DNA of 64,000 nucleotides from Arthrobacter rhizophilus (GCF_026241105.1 NZ_JAPFFT010000012.1:62001-126000); one strand, 5' to 3'; shown: positions 17,803 through 26,338, counted from the first letter of the stretch. A program made the numbers and translations. The notes: a model not told the origin generated them from the sequence alone.

Positions 17803-18003
17803 CCTCCCCGCTCTGTATTGGACCTGAGAGTTTCCGCGCCACCCGCCTTCGCGGCCGGACGCTTGCACCGTCGGTGAGTCCGGTTGCCCGGGCTGCTTTC
17901 CAGAGTTGCCTTGCCGCGGCGGTACATGGGCCTGAGAGATTCCTGGGGAGGATTTGCTCCTACGGCGCCTGCTGAAACGTACCGGCAGGGCTCTCCCGCC
18001 GCA
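17803..18003 (-). promoter_or_regulatory. Tandem glycine riboswitch (gcvT motif), upstream of lipA
   Basis: Read on the minus strand, aptamer I (about 18003-17925) has GCGGGAGAGCCCTGC, then GCGCCGTAGGAGCAAAT, then GAATCTCTCAGGCCC. Aptamer II (about 17905-17805) has CACCGACGGTGCAAGCG, then GCGCGGAAACTCTCAGG. The paired A-CTCTCAGG-C/T tails separated by a short linker are the hallmark of the cooperative two-aptamer glycine riboswitch. It ends about 50 bases before the lipA start, leaving room for a translational expression platform. Glycine riboswitches usually switch expression on. Confidence 0.93.
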
Positions 18004-18128
18004 GATCATAAGCACGTGCCGCCTTTCGGTGACACGTCTCACATGGTATCCGGTGCCCGGACGGCACGCAAAGAGTGGCTGTCGCAACTGTCGTGGGTTC
18101 CTCCACGGCCCTCTGCCCGGGCGCCAGC

Positions 18129-18887
18129 TTAGCGGGCACCTTGGGAGGACCATACAGAAGCTCCGAGTTCCCGTGAAATTGTCCATGCCGCGTCGCGGAG
18201 TTCGCGGACGGTGGCCTCGCTTGCCGGCCACTCGCTCGCGGAGAGCACTACCGACAAAACGGCGACGACGGTCCCGCTTTCATCGTAGACGGGGGCCGCG
18301 ATGGAAGCCTCGCCAATCACCGCTTCCTCGTATTCCAACCCGAGCGCGTTCTTGCGCACTTCCTCAAGCTGGGATCGGAGGACGGCGGGGTTGGTAATCG
18401 TTTCGCCGGTAAATTCGGCCAGCGGCTTGCTGAGCACGTCATTTTCGAGCTCAGGGTTGTAGGCGAGTAGTACTTTTCCGAGAGCAGAGGCGTGGGCGGG
18501 CAGGTTGAGTCCCGTTTCCGGCATTTGCTCTGTGCCGTCGGGGCGGCGGTCGTGATGAATGATCAAAACCTCGCCGAGAAGGATTACGCCCAGTCGCGTC
18601 GCGTAACCGGTCCGTCGAGACAACTCGTGCATCCACCGCATCGCGCGAGCCCGGACGTCAAGGGTGTCGAGGTAGACGCTCGAAAGTTTCAGCAGCGCGG
18701 GCCCGAGCATGTAGCGGTTTCCGGAGCTTTCCTGGGCGACCAGCCCGTGTGCCTGTAGCGATTTCACGAGTCCGTGGACTGTGGAAGGCGGAAGCTCCAA
18801 TGCGGCGGCCAGTTCGGAGATTCCAAGGCGCCTGGCGCCTTGGAGGAGCCCGAGGATTTTGGCCGCTCGGTCAATCGACTGGATCAC
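18129..18887 (-). CDS. IclR family transcriptional regulator of the glycerol/dihydroxyacetone operon
   Basis: 252 residues. It has an N-terminal winged helix (SIDRAAKILGLLQGARRLGISELAAALELPPSTVHGLVKSL) and an IclR effector domain (GYATRLGVILLGEVLIIHHDR, NLPAHASALGKVLLAY, SIAAPVYDESGTVVAVLSVVLSA). It is divergent from glpF and the dha genes with 172 bases between starts, and that spacer contains repeated ATTCG/CGAAT half-sites at the glpF promoter. Related regulators near dha operons respond to glycerol or dihydroxyacetone; the ligand here is inferred from context. Confidence 0.9.
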   Translation of the reverse strand: MIQSIDRAAKILGLLQGARRLGISELAAALELPPSTVHGLVKSLQAHGLVAQESSGNRYMLGPALLKLSSVYLDTLDVRARAMRWMHELSRRTGYATRLGVILLGEVLIIHHDRRPDGTEQMPETGLNLPAHASALGKVLLAYNPELENDVLSKPLAEFTGETITNPAVLRSQLEEVRKNALGLEYEEAVIGEASIAAPVYDESGTVVAVLSVVLSASEWPASEATVRELRDAAWTISRELGASVWSSQGAR

Positions 18888-18946
18888 AGCTCCACCACTC
18901 TCGCATCATCGGTTGCCTTGTCGGGCCAACAAGTTAATTTAGCCCC

Positions 18947-18976
18947 TTGACAGTCGGGAACCCTAAACGGCATTAT
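18947..18976 (+). promoter_or_regulatory. Predicted sigma-70-like promoter of glpF-dha
   Basis: A consensus -35 box TTGACA (18947-18952) is followed after 18 bases by CATTAT (18971-18976). The predicted start point falls near 18983, inside the operator-like repeats, about 75 bases before the glpF ATG. Confidence 0.6.
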
Positions 18977-19011
18977 TCGATATTAACGAATTCGAGTCGA
19001 CAATGTCGAAT
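18975..19011. promoter_or_regulatory. Candidate IclR operator (two overlapping ATTCG/CGAAT palindromes)
   Basis: ATTCG (18975-18979) pairs with CGAAT (18987-18991), and ATTCGA (18990-18995) pairs with TCGAAT (19006-19011). The two dyads share two bases (18990-18991) and cover the predicted start point of the glpF promoter, a position suited to repression. Confidence 0.5.
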
Positions 19012-19059
19012 CTACTCGTCGTCTAGCATCACCCCCGCCGTTCAAAGGAGAACTTCGTT

Positions 19060-19815
19060 ATGGATGAAAACCGCATGTGGCAGCGGCTTGCTGCCGAGTT
19101 CCTGGGGACCGCGTTCCTCGTCTTCGTAGGCGTAGGATCCGTGCCCGCCCTCGCCATGGCCCGCGGCAATGCGCCGTTCACCGGCTCCGAGCTGGGCGTC
19201 ATCTCGCTGTCGTTTGGCGCAGTTGTCATTGGCACCGTCTACGTCTTCGGTTACATATCCGGAAATCACATCAACCCAGCTGTGACAGTGGCGCTTGCAG
19301 CAACAGGAAAGTTCCCGTGGCGCGATGTGCCGGGATACCTCGCAGCCCAGGTACTCGGCGCCGTTGCAGGCTCATTCGCCATTATCGGAGTACTCGGCCA
19401 GCGCGCCAGCGAACTGGGTCTTGGAGTGGCCGCCTACGGCGAGATCCCCGTCTGGCAGGCCTTCACCGCTGAGTTCATCGGTACTTTCCTGCTCGTCTTC
19501 ACGGTGTTCGGCGTGATCCACCGCAAGGCAGCACCGGGCTTTGCCGGGATTGTCATCGGATTCATCGTGTTCGCCGCAATCATCCCCGTCGCGCCCGCCA
19601 CGGGGGCATCGATCAACCCCGCCAGGACCACCGGCCCGATGCTCGTACAGTTCCTGCTGGGCGGAACCGTTCACTGGGAGCAATGGCCTGTTTATGTTGG
19701 CGCAGAACTTGCAGCGGGCATCGTCGCGGGAGCATTGTTTGGGCTCATCTCGCGCACGCAAGCTGACCGCACCTCGCTGACCGCTGCTCTGACGGAACAG
19801 GAAACCCGGGCATGA
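19060..19815 (+). CDS. glpF: MIP family glycerol facilitator / aquaporin
   Basis: 251 residues with six hydrophobic segments. The two pore half-helices carry HINPAVT (first NPA) and SINPARTTGP (second NPA followed by R), as in the major intrinsic protein family. It starts behind AAGGAG. The stop overlaps the dhaK1 start (ATGA at 19812-19815), so the channel is translated together with the kinase. It probably admits glycerol or dihydroxyacetone for the downstream kinases. Family certainty is high; selectivity between water and polyols is not determined. Confidence 0.93.
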   Translation: MDENRMWQRLAAEFLGTAFLVFVGVGSVPALAMARGNAPFTGSELGVISLSFGAVVIGTVYVFGYISGNHINPAVTVALAATGKFPWRDVPGYLAAQVLGAVAGSFAIIGVLGQRASELGLGVAAYGEIPVWQAFTAEFIGTFLLVFTVFGVIHRKAAPGFAGIVIGFIVFAAIIPVAPATGASINPARTTGPMLVQFLLGGTVHWEQWPVYVGAELAAGIVAGALFGLISRTQADRTSLTAALTEQETRA

Positions 19816-20803
19816 AGAAGCTGATCAACTCCCCGCAGACCCTGCTGGCGGATGCACTGCGCGGTGTCGCAGCCGCGCACGGCCAACTGTCAGTGGACTT
19901 CGAGAACCGCATCGTTCTCAGCACCGCACCACGGGAGGGACGCGTCGCACTAGTCTCCGGAGGTGGCTCGGGCCATGAACCGCTGCACAGCGGGTTCGTC
20001 GGCGCAGGGATGCTGGATGCCGCGTGCACCGGTGAGATCTTTACGTCACCGACTCCAGACCAGATTCTGGCCGCCGCCACTAGGGTGAACACGGGGGCGG
20101 GCGTGCTTTTCGTGGTCAAAAACTACACTGGCGACCTGCTCAACTTTGAAATGGCCGCCGAACTCGCCCGGGAGCAGGGAATCGAGGTCGCCTCGGTTGT
20201 CGTCGCCGACGACGTCGCAGTTGAGGACTCCACCTGGACGGCGGGCCGGCGCGGTGTTGGCACCACGCTGATACTGGAAAAGGTTGCCGGCGCCGCCGCG
20301 GCCCGCGGCTGGTCGCTTGAGAAGGTGCAGGTGCTCGCCAAAGGGATCGCCGACGCAGGACGTTCCATGGGAGCGGCGCTTACCAGCTGCACTGTTCCCG
20401 CCGTCGGTAGGCCCAGCTTCGATCTCCCCGAAGACGAAATGGAACTCGGCGTCGGCATCCACGGCGAGCCAGGACGAAAGCGCGTACCGCTGATGTCGGC
20501 CGCGGAACTGTCCCACGCGTTGGTCGAGTCGATCACCACCGACTATGACTTCAGCGGCAAACCGGTCATCGCTCTGCTGACCGGCCTGGAGGAACCCCGC
20601 TGATCGAACTCTACGCAATGTTCGCCGAGGTCTCCGACCGCCTCAACGAGCGCAACATCACGATAGCCCGTTCATTGGTCGGCAATTACGTCACCAGCCT
20701 CGACATGCGGGGCTGCTCCCTGACTCTGGTCGGTGCAGACAACGAAATTCTCGACCTCTGGGACGCGCCGGTGAACACCCCCGCCCTCCGCTGGAACGAT
20801 TGA
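19812..20803 (+). pseudogene. dhaK: Dihydroxyacetone kinase substrate-binding subunit, first copy, interrupted by a one-base frameshift
   Basis: The first frame (19812-20603) carries VSGGGSGHEPLHSGFVGAGML and the catalytic-histidine region GVGIHGEPG, where DhaK binds dihydroxyacetone covalently. It then runs into LTGLEEPR and a TGA. Reading the other frame from 20588 gives GGTPLIELYAMFAEV and continues to 20803 (ALRWND), exactly the expected DhaK C-terminus. One missing base around 20589-20590 restores a product of about 331 residues, close to the 335 of the second copy. No slippery heptamer is obvious there. This is a recent inactivating mutation, a sequencing error, or less likely a recoding site. 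If real, the truncated product of 263 residues lacks part of the C-terminal domain. Confidence 0.85.
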
Positions 20804-20804
20804 C

Positions 20805-21452
20805 ATGCCAGAAACACTCACGATTGATGCGCTACAGCAGTGGCTGCACCGCTTCGCGTCCGAAATCACGACACAGGCAGACTGGTTGACCGAGCTGGAC
20901 TCGGCGATTGGAGATGCCGACCACGGGACCAACATGGTCCGCGGCACAGCCGCAGTGGTCGCCAAGCTCGATGGCGGGACGACAGGCACGGTACAGGAAC
21001 TGCTCAAGGCCGTCGGCATAACCCTGGTGTCCACGGTCGGCGGAGCCAGCGGGTCCCTGTACGGCACCTTCTTCCTTGAAATGGGCCGAAACACCCCCTC
21101 AGACGTGCAATTGAACGGATCTGAATTGGAGAACGCGCTGCATGCCGGCGTGAACGGTGTCATTGCACGAGGACACGCGACAGTTGGCGACAAGACGATG
21201 ATTGACGCCCTCGAACCGGCCGTCACGGCACTGTCCCAGTCCCTGGCTGACGGCCGGCAACTGCAGGGCTCAATCGCGGACGCCGCCACGGCGGCGACGA
21301 TCGGCCGGGACTCCACCAAACCGCTCGTCGCACGCAAAGGACGGGCGTCCTACCTCGGTGAGCGCAGCGCCGGACACATCGATCCGGGAGCCGCGTCAGC
21401 GGCCATCCTGGTTGCAGCGCTGGCCGCCACCATCGGGGAAGGACGCGCATGA
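20805..21452 (+). CDS. dhaL: Dihydroxyacetone kinase ADP-binding subunit, first copy
   Basis: 215 residues. The nucleotide-binding loop reads SAIGDADHGTNMVRG, with the Mg-coordinating aspartates, and the second conserved site reads GHATVGDKTMIDALEPA. Together with DhaK and a phosphoryl donor DhaM it forms the PTS-dependent dihydroxyacetone kinase, in which DhaL-bound ADP is rephosphorylated in place by DhaM. The C-terminus has the conserved GRASYLGERSAGHIDPGA. The ATG is one base after the dhaK1 stop, and its own stop overlaps dhaM (ATGA at 21449-21452). Confidence 0.93.
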   Translation: MPETLTIDALQQWLHRFASEITTQADWLTELDSAIGDADHGTNMVRGTAAVVAKLDGGTTGTVQELLKAVGITLVSTVGGASGSLYGTFFLEMGRNTPSDVQLNGSELENALHAGVNGVIARGHATVGDKTMIDALEPAVTALSQSLADGRQLQGSIADAATAATIGRDSTKPLVARKGRASYLGERSAGHIDPGAASAAILVAALAATIGEGRA

Positions 21453-22168
21453 TCGGCATCGTGCTCGTCTCACACAGTGAAGCCCTCGCAAACGCTGCGA
21501 TGGAACTCGCCCTGCAAATGGTTCACGGCGCGCAACCTCCCATCCGGATCGCCGCGGGCGCTGCCGGAGGGTTCGGCACCGACGCAACAGCAATCGCGTC
21601 CGCGATCGATGACCTCGCGACGACGGAGGGCGTGCTTGTGATCACCGACCTGGGATCAGCGATCCTCAGTTCATCCCTGGCCTTGGAGATCCGCAGCAGC
21701 ACCTACCAGGCCTTGATCAGCGACGGCCCCTTCGTCGAAGCAACTACGGCGGCCGTGGTCGGCGCAACGGCAGGCAGTTCGCTGGCCGACGTTGCCGCTG
21801 AAGCGAGCAACGCCCTCAACGCAAAAAGGACGCAGACTGTCACCGGACCGGGCGCTTCAGTCCCGGAGAACACCGATTCGGAAAACCCCGCCGCCAGCGC
21901 GGAGGAACGTCTGATCAATCCGATGGGCCTGCACACCCGCCCGGCAGCACTACTCGTGCAGACGGCCGGGGAGTTCAGCGCCGACATCGAACTGACAAAC
22001 ACCACCGCCGGGCGAGGACCGGTCAGCGCATCCAGTGTGATCGGTCTGCTGTCCCTCGCAGCGAGCAAGAACGATCAGCTCCGCATTGATGCCAACGGCC
22101 CCGACGCCAGTCGGGCCGTGAACGCGGTAAAGCGGCTCGTCATCCAAGGGTTCGGCGAGCTTTCCTAG
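21449..22168 (+). CDS. dhaM: Dihydroxyacetone kinase phosphotransfer subunit DhaM (EIIA-HPr fusion)
   Basis: 239 residues in two domains. Residues 1-130 are a mannose-type EIIA fold with the phosphorylatable histidine in IGIVLVSHSEALA (about residue 9) and LVITDLGSAILSS. Residues 150-239 are an HPr domain with active-site GLHTRPA, followed by SASSVIGLLSLAASKNDQL. Some enterobacterial DhaM proteins also carry an enzyme-I-like domain; that is absent here, so a separate enzyme I must supply phosphate from PEP. Its place between the two dhaKL sets suggests it serves both. Confidence 0.93.
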   Translation: MIGIVLVSHSEALANAAMELALQMVHGAQPPIRIAAGAAGGFGTDATAIASAIDDLATTEGVLVITDLGSAILSSSLALEIRSSTYQALISDGPFVEATTAAVVGATAGSSLADVAAEASNALNAKRTQTVTGPGASVPENTDSENPAASAEERLINPMGLHTRPAALLVQTAGEFSADIELTNTTAGRGPVSASSVIGLLSLAASKNDQLRIDANGPDASRAVNAVKRLVIQGFGELS

Positions 22169-22226
22169 CCTTTCCTATCCCTTCCCTCTCCTTCCACTGA
22201 CCTGAAACAAGAACCGGAGTACTTCC

Positions 22227-23234
22227 ATGCCTACAGCCGTGCGCCGACACATCATCAACAACCCCCACCGTGTGATCGACGAAGCCCTCGACGGTTTCGC
22301 CCTCACCCATCCGGAGCTGGTGACGTTCAACAACGAACACAACCTGATCTCCCGCAAAACCCTGACACCCGGCAAAGCCGGACTTGTCTCAGGCGGAGGC
22401 TCCGGCCACGAGCCACTGCATGCCGGATTCGTCGGGAGCGGCATGCTCGACGTCGCCGTCTGCGGCGCAGTCTTTGCCAGCCCCACCGCAGACCAAGTGC
22501 ATGCGGGCACCAAACTCGCCAACACCGGCGCAGGCGTAGTGCAGATCGTCAAGAACTACACCGGTGACGTACTCAATTTCCAGATCGCCGCATCCCTGGC
22601 CGATGACGACGGCGTCCCTGTAGAGCAGGTCCTGGTTGACGACGACCTCGCCTCCGACAACGGCAATGACGGCCCCGGACGCCGCGGCACCGCCGCAGTG
22701 GTCACCGTAGAGAAGGTATGCGGCGCCCTTGCCGAGCGGGGCGCCGGTGTTTCCACGATCGCCACACGCGGCCGCGACGTCGTAGCGCGTTCCCGCAGCC
22801 TGGCGATCGCCCTGGATGCGGGTGCGCACCCCGGGGAGTCCGCTGCAGCGTTTGAGCTGGAACCACACGAGGTGGAATACGGAGTGGGCATCCACGGCGA
22901 ACGCGGTACCGGCCGCATCGCCTTTGCACCCGCTGACGATCTGGTCGAACAGCTCGTGACCCCGTTGGTTTCCAGCCTGCAGGTCAAGCGCGGCCAGTCG
23001 GTGATTGCAATCGTGAACGGCCTCGGCGGGGCCTACCCGCTCGAGCTATCCATCGCAGCCCGCAACGTACACAACCTTCTGAACGGTCGTGGCATCAGCA
23101 TCGCGCGTTCCTTGGTCGGCACGTACGTGTCTTCCCTGAACATGCACGGCCTCTCCGTCACCCTGACCGTCGCCGATGACGAGCTGATCAGCCTGTGGGA
23201 CGACGCGGTCCGCACACCGGCCCTCACTTGGTAA
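22227..23234 (+). CDS. dhaK: Dihydroxyacetone kinase subunit DhaK, second copy (intact)
   Basis: 335 residues, full length. It contains LVSGGGSGHEPLHAGFVGSGMLD, IVKNYTGDVLNFQIA and the catalytic-histidine region VEYGVGIHGERGTGRI. The C-terminus reads VIAIVNGLGGAYPLELSIAARNVHNLL, ending near LWDDAVRTPALTW. The GLGGAYPLEL stretch is the homologue of the place where the first copy is frameshifted. It differs enough from copy one not to be a recent tandem duplicate, so it may have a different preferred triose or tetrulose. It lies 58 bases after dhaM across a pyrimidine-rich spacer. Confidence 0.93.
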   Translation: MPTAVRRHIINNPHRVIDEALDGFALTHPELVTFNNEHNLISRKTLTPGKAGLVSGGGSGHEPLHAGFVGSGMLDVAVCGAVFASPTADQVHAGTKLANTGAGVVQIVKNYTGDVLNFQIAASLADDDGVPVEQVLVDDDLASDNGNDGPGRRGTAAVVTVEKVCGALAERGAGVSTIATRGRDVVARSRSLAIALDAGAHPGESAAAFELEPHEVEYGVGIHGERGTGRIAFAPADDLVEQLVTPLVSSLQVKRGQSVIAIVNGLGGAYPLELSIAARNVHNLLNGRGISIARSLVGTYVSSLNMHGLSVTLTVADDELISLWDDAVRTPALTW

Positions 23235-23260
23235 CAACACAACAAACCGAAGGAAACACA

Positions 23261-23917
23261 ATGACCAACCTCATCGACGGCAGCACTGCACTGGCGTGGT
23301 TCACCGCGTTCAACGAACGATTTGCCTCGACTCAGGCCTACCTGACAGAACTGGACCGCCTCGCCGGTGATGGCGACTTCGGCGTGAACATCGCCTCCGC
23401 CCTGGAACGCACCCAAGCGCGTTTGCCGCCCGCCACGGAAGCGACCTGCACCACCGTGTTCGAAGCCGCAAGCCGTGGTTTCATGGCCACCGGAGGCACC
23501 AGCGGACCGCTGTTCGGGATGTGGTTCCGCGACATCGCCAAAGGCACCAAGAATGATGCAGCAGCCGTCACTGACATCGCCCAAGGCATCGCCGCGGGCC
23601 TGTCGACGATCCAGAAACTCGGCGGCGCTCGGGTCGGTGACAACACAATGATCGACGCACTGGAACCGGCATCCGTTGCCCTCACCGCGGGCGCCGAGCG
23701 CGGCAGTACGCTGGGCAATGCGCTCCTGGAAGCAGCCCTGGCTGCCCGGGCCGGTGCCGAGTCCACTGCCGACCTCGTCGCCGCCCGCGGCAGGGCCACC
23801 TACGTGGGCGAACTCGCGCGGGGGGTGCTCGATCCCGGGGCGGTCACCATCGCACTGTTCTTTGAGGCCGGCGCGGACACTGTCGGCGCGGACACTGTCG
23901 GCGCCGGCCGGGCGTAG
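23261..23917 (+). CDS. dhaL: Dihydroxyacetone kinase subunit DhaL, second copy
   Basis: 218 residues from the ATG at 23261, behind GAAGGA. The nucleotide site reads LAGDGDFGVNIASAL, where the usual DHG histidine is phenylalanine. The second site GARVGDNTMIDALEPA is intact. The C-terminus ends in a short duplicated stretch (GADTVGADTVGAGRA) that comes from a 15-base tandem duplication in the DNA. It is the last gene of the glpF-dha operon. It presumably partners the second DhaK, but the altered loop means activity cannot be assumed equal to copy one. Confidence 0.9.
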   Translation: MTNLIDGSTALAWFTAFNERFASTQAYLTELDRLAGDGDFGVNIASALERTQARLPPATEATCTTVFEAASRGFMATGGTSGPLFGMWFRDIAKGTKNDAAAVTDIAQGIAAGLSTIQKLGGARVGDNTMIDALEPASVALTAGAERGSTLGNALLEAALAARAGAESTADLVAARGRATYVGELARGVLDPGAVTIALFFEAGADTVGADTVGAGRA

Positions 23918-23946
23918 CGACCGTTGGGCGTGGCGACCGTTGGGCG
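23870..23946 (+). repeat. Two adjacent short tandem duplications at the end of dhaL2
   Basis: GGCGCGGACACTGTC is repeated head to tail at 23870-23884 and 23885-23899 inside the reading frame. GCGACCGTTGGGCG is repeated at 23917-23930 and 23933-23946, starting on the last base of the stop codon. Both are exact and look like replication slippage. Confidence 0.8.
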
Positions 23947-24050
23947 CCACAGCCTAGTCGGCTGACGGCAGGAATGCTGCGCACGGGATGTCCTCGAGCT
24001 TAGAGCAGCTAGCCTTCCGGTCGAAGGTGCGCGGCGTGGAGGCGATGCTG

Positions 24051-24974
24051 TTAGATCCTTCGATAACTGAGGTCGAAGATCATGCGCCCGGCCTCGTGGG
24101 CCTTGTTTTCGAAGCTCGTGCGGATCCGGCCCTCGAAGCGCGGAGCCCATCCGCCCACGTGGTCCACTCCCTCATTGGGCCCGGTGTGCTCGGTGCTGAC
24201 CGGTGCTCGGCCTTCCTTGACGGGTGCTCCGCCCACCATGGATTCCACGCCGGATTCCCACACCTGGGTGAGGGGGCTTTCCGCGCCGGTCCGCTCGCCG
24301 TCGTGCAGGTTTTCAAACTCAGTGGAGCCGGCGAGGACTTCGCGGACGTGGATGGCGTAGTTGGACCAGTCGGTGGCGATCCGCCACAGGCCACCCTTCT
24401 TGAGGGACCGCGCAGCGAGTTCGGCGAACGCGGGCTGGATGAGGCGGCGCTTGTGGTGCCGGGATTTGTGCCACGGATCCGGGAAAAAGACCCAGAGCTC
24501 GCTCACCGAACCCGCGGGGAGCATGGTGGCCAGGACCTCGGGGGCGTTGGCTTCCACCACTCGGACGTTGCTGAGCCCGCGGCTGTTGATCTTGATCATG
24601 GTGTTGGCCAGGCCCGGAGTGTAGACCTCGACAGCGAGGAAATCCTTGTCCGGGTTTTCCTCCGCGGCATGGCACACGGCATCGCCGAGTCCTGAACCGA
24701 TTTCGACGATCAGCGGCGCCTTGCGCCCAAATTCCACTTCGGCGTCGAACACGTAGTCCGGGTGCACCGAGGTGTTGGCGACATGCCGTGGAACCTGGAT
24801 GGCCCAGCGGTCCGAGTGCTCCTCCCACGCGGCCTGGCGACGGCCTTGAAGGCGTGTCCCGCGGCGCACAAAGCTGACCGGCCGGCCACCATAGGTGCCG
24901 AAGGAGGCTTGGCTGCCGGGGGTCACAGGGCGCGGAGACTGCGGCGTTTCAGGGGATTCTGGGGATTCACTCAT
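24051..24974 (-). CDS. trmB: tRNA (guanine-46-N7)-methyltransferase
   Basis: 307 residues. It has the TrmB core IVEIGSGLGDAVCHAAEENPDKDFLAVEVYTPGLANTMIKI (SAM-binding loop), NAPEVLATMLPAGSVSELWVFFPDPWHKSRHHKRRLIQPAF (the family PDPWxKxRHxKRR signature), and LWRIATDWSNYAIH. It methylates G46 in the variable loop of tRNA. The N-terminal 50 residues are a Pro/Ser-rich extension. The insertion with GGAPVKEGRAPVSTEHTGPNEG near the C-terminus is also longer than in compact TrmB proteins, as is common in actinobacteria. It is convergent with dhaL2. Confidence 0.95.
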   Translation of the reverse strand: MSESPESPETPQSPRPVTPGSQASFGTYGGRPVSFVRRGTRLQGRRQAAWEEHSDRWAIQVPRHVANTSVHPDYVFDAEVEFGRKAPLIVEIGSGLGDAVCHAAEENPDKDFLAVEVYTPGLANTMIKINSRGLSNVRVVEANAPEVLATMLPAGSVSELWVFFPDPWHKSRHHKRRLIQPAFAELAARSLKKGGLWRIATDWSNYAIHVREVLAGSTEFENLHDGERTGAESPLTQVWESGVESMVGGAPVKEGRAPVSTEHTGPNEGVDHVGGWAPRFEGRIRTSFENKAHEAGRMIFDLSYRRI

Positions 24975-25051
24975 CCCCTCCAGAATACCGTCGCACGGTC
25001 AAAGCCCCGCGGCGGAGCCGGTGTGTGTGGACAAACTGCCAGAATGGGTTG

Positions 25052-26338
25052 GTGACCCCCGCCTCAAGCGCTTCCAAGAACACCAGGCCGCATCCCGGCG
25101 TCCCCGGGATCCTCGTCGACGCTGAGATCGATGAGGTTCCCGCTGCCGAACCCACGCAGGTCAAGACTCGCCGTGGACTCGTCTTCCTGGGGATCTGCCT
25201 GGTGCTCATCGGCCTGAACCTACGGACGGTGTTCTCGAGCTTTTCGGCGGTCCTTCCGGAAGTCACCGCCGACGCCGGGCTGCCGGGTTGGGCGGTGGTC
25301 GTCCTCACCACTGTGCCAGTGACGTTGTTGGGTGTTTTCGCCCCGCTGGCGCCGGTCCTGGCCCGCCGTTTCGGTGCCGAGAGAGTGTTGCTTGGCGCGA
25401 TGGCGGTGCTGACCGCCGGGCTGTTGCTGCGTCCCGTGGATCTCGCCGGTGCCGGGCACTTGCCCGCCCTACTCGCTGGAACGGCAGCGTGTGGCGCCGC
25501 GATAGCGCTGTGCAACGTGCTTCTGCCCGGAGTGGTCAAGCGCGATTTCCCTCACCGGCTCGGACTCATGGGCGGCCTGTATACGACGGCGATCTGCGCT
25601 TCTGCCGCGCTGGGCGCCGGTTTTACCTACCCTGTGTTCACGGCTGCCGGGCACTGGACTTCGGCGCTGTGGTTCTGGGCGCTGCCCGCCGCCGTCGTAC
25701 TTTTGCTTTTCTTGCCGCTGGCGCTCCGCCAGCATCCCGTCCGCCACAACGCCGCCGACGGCGGTGCGAACGTGTGGCGTTCCGCCGTCGCCTGGCAGGT
25801 CACCGTCTTTATGGTGCTGCAGGCCATGATGTCCTTCAGTGTGTTTGCCTGGCTGGCACCGATTCTGCGTGATCGCGGGATCGACGGCGGGACGGCTGGC
25901 TTGATCGTGTCCGTTTCGATCGTGCTGCAAATGCTGGGTTCATTCCTGGCTCCGGGGCTGGCCGCCCGTTTCAAGGACCAGCGCGTCATCAACACTGTGG
26001 TGGCGCTCATGACCGGCGGCGGCTTCGCCTTGAGTATTTTCGGTCCCACGGACCTGATCTGGGTGTGGACCGGGCTGCTGGGCCTGGGCCAGGGCAGCCT
26101 CACGGCCGTGGCTCTGACCATGATCATGCTGCGAACCCGTGATTCCCACACGGCCGCGCATCTTTCCGGCATGATGCAGGGCGTCGGCTACGGGCTGGGG
26201 TCTACCGGAACGCTGATGGTCGGCCAGTTGCACCAAGCTACGGGTGGCTTCGCGGCGGCCGGCATCCTGTTCCTCCTGGTGGGTTCTTTGGCTGCTTTCT
26301 TCGGTTTCCGCGCGGGCCGGAACCGTTACGTCGACTAA
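25052..26338 (+). CDS. MFS transporter, CynX/NimT family
   Basis: About 428 residues with roughly twelve membrane segments. The first helix reads GLVFLGICLVLIGLNLRTVFSSFSAVLPEV and the loop LARRFGAERVLLGAMAVLTAGLLLRP is typical of the cyanate/nitroimidazole (CynX) subfamily. Most members are putative exporters with unknown substrates. The GTG at 25052 is taken as the start because no ribosome site exists and the upstream codons are not family-like; the frame is open to 25025. The gene is divergent from trmB with a very short spacer, and convergent with the next MFS gene across a palindromic repeat. Confidence 0.85.
   Translation: MTPASSASKNTRPHPGVPGILVDAEIDEVPAAEPTQVKTRRGLVFLGICLVLIGLNLRTVFSSFSAVLPEVTADAGLPGWAVVVLTTVPVTLLGVFAPLAPVLARRFGAERVLLGAMAVLTAGLLLRPVDLAGAGHLPALLAGTAACGAAIALCNVLLPGVVKRDFPHRLGLMGGLYTTAICASAALGAGFTYPVFTAAGHWTSALWFWALPAAVVLLLFLPLALRQHPVRHNAADGGANVWRSAVAWQVTVFMVLQAMMSFSVFAWLAPILRDRGIDGGTAGLIVSVSIVLQMLGSFLAPGLAARFKDQRVINTVVALMTGGGFALSIFGPTDLIWVWTGLLGLGQGSLTAVALTMIMLRTRDSHTAAHLSGMMQGVGYGLGSTGTLMVGQLHQATGGFAAAGILFLLVGSLAAFFGFRAGRNRYVD

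Noticed and set aside
20586..20603. Programmed frameshifting in dhaK1
   Set aside because: No slippery heptamer or strong downstream stem is evident, and the intact paralogue needs no such event; a mutation or sequencing error is simpler.
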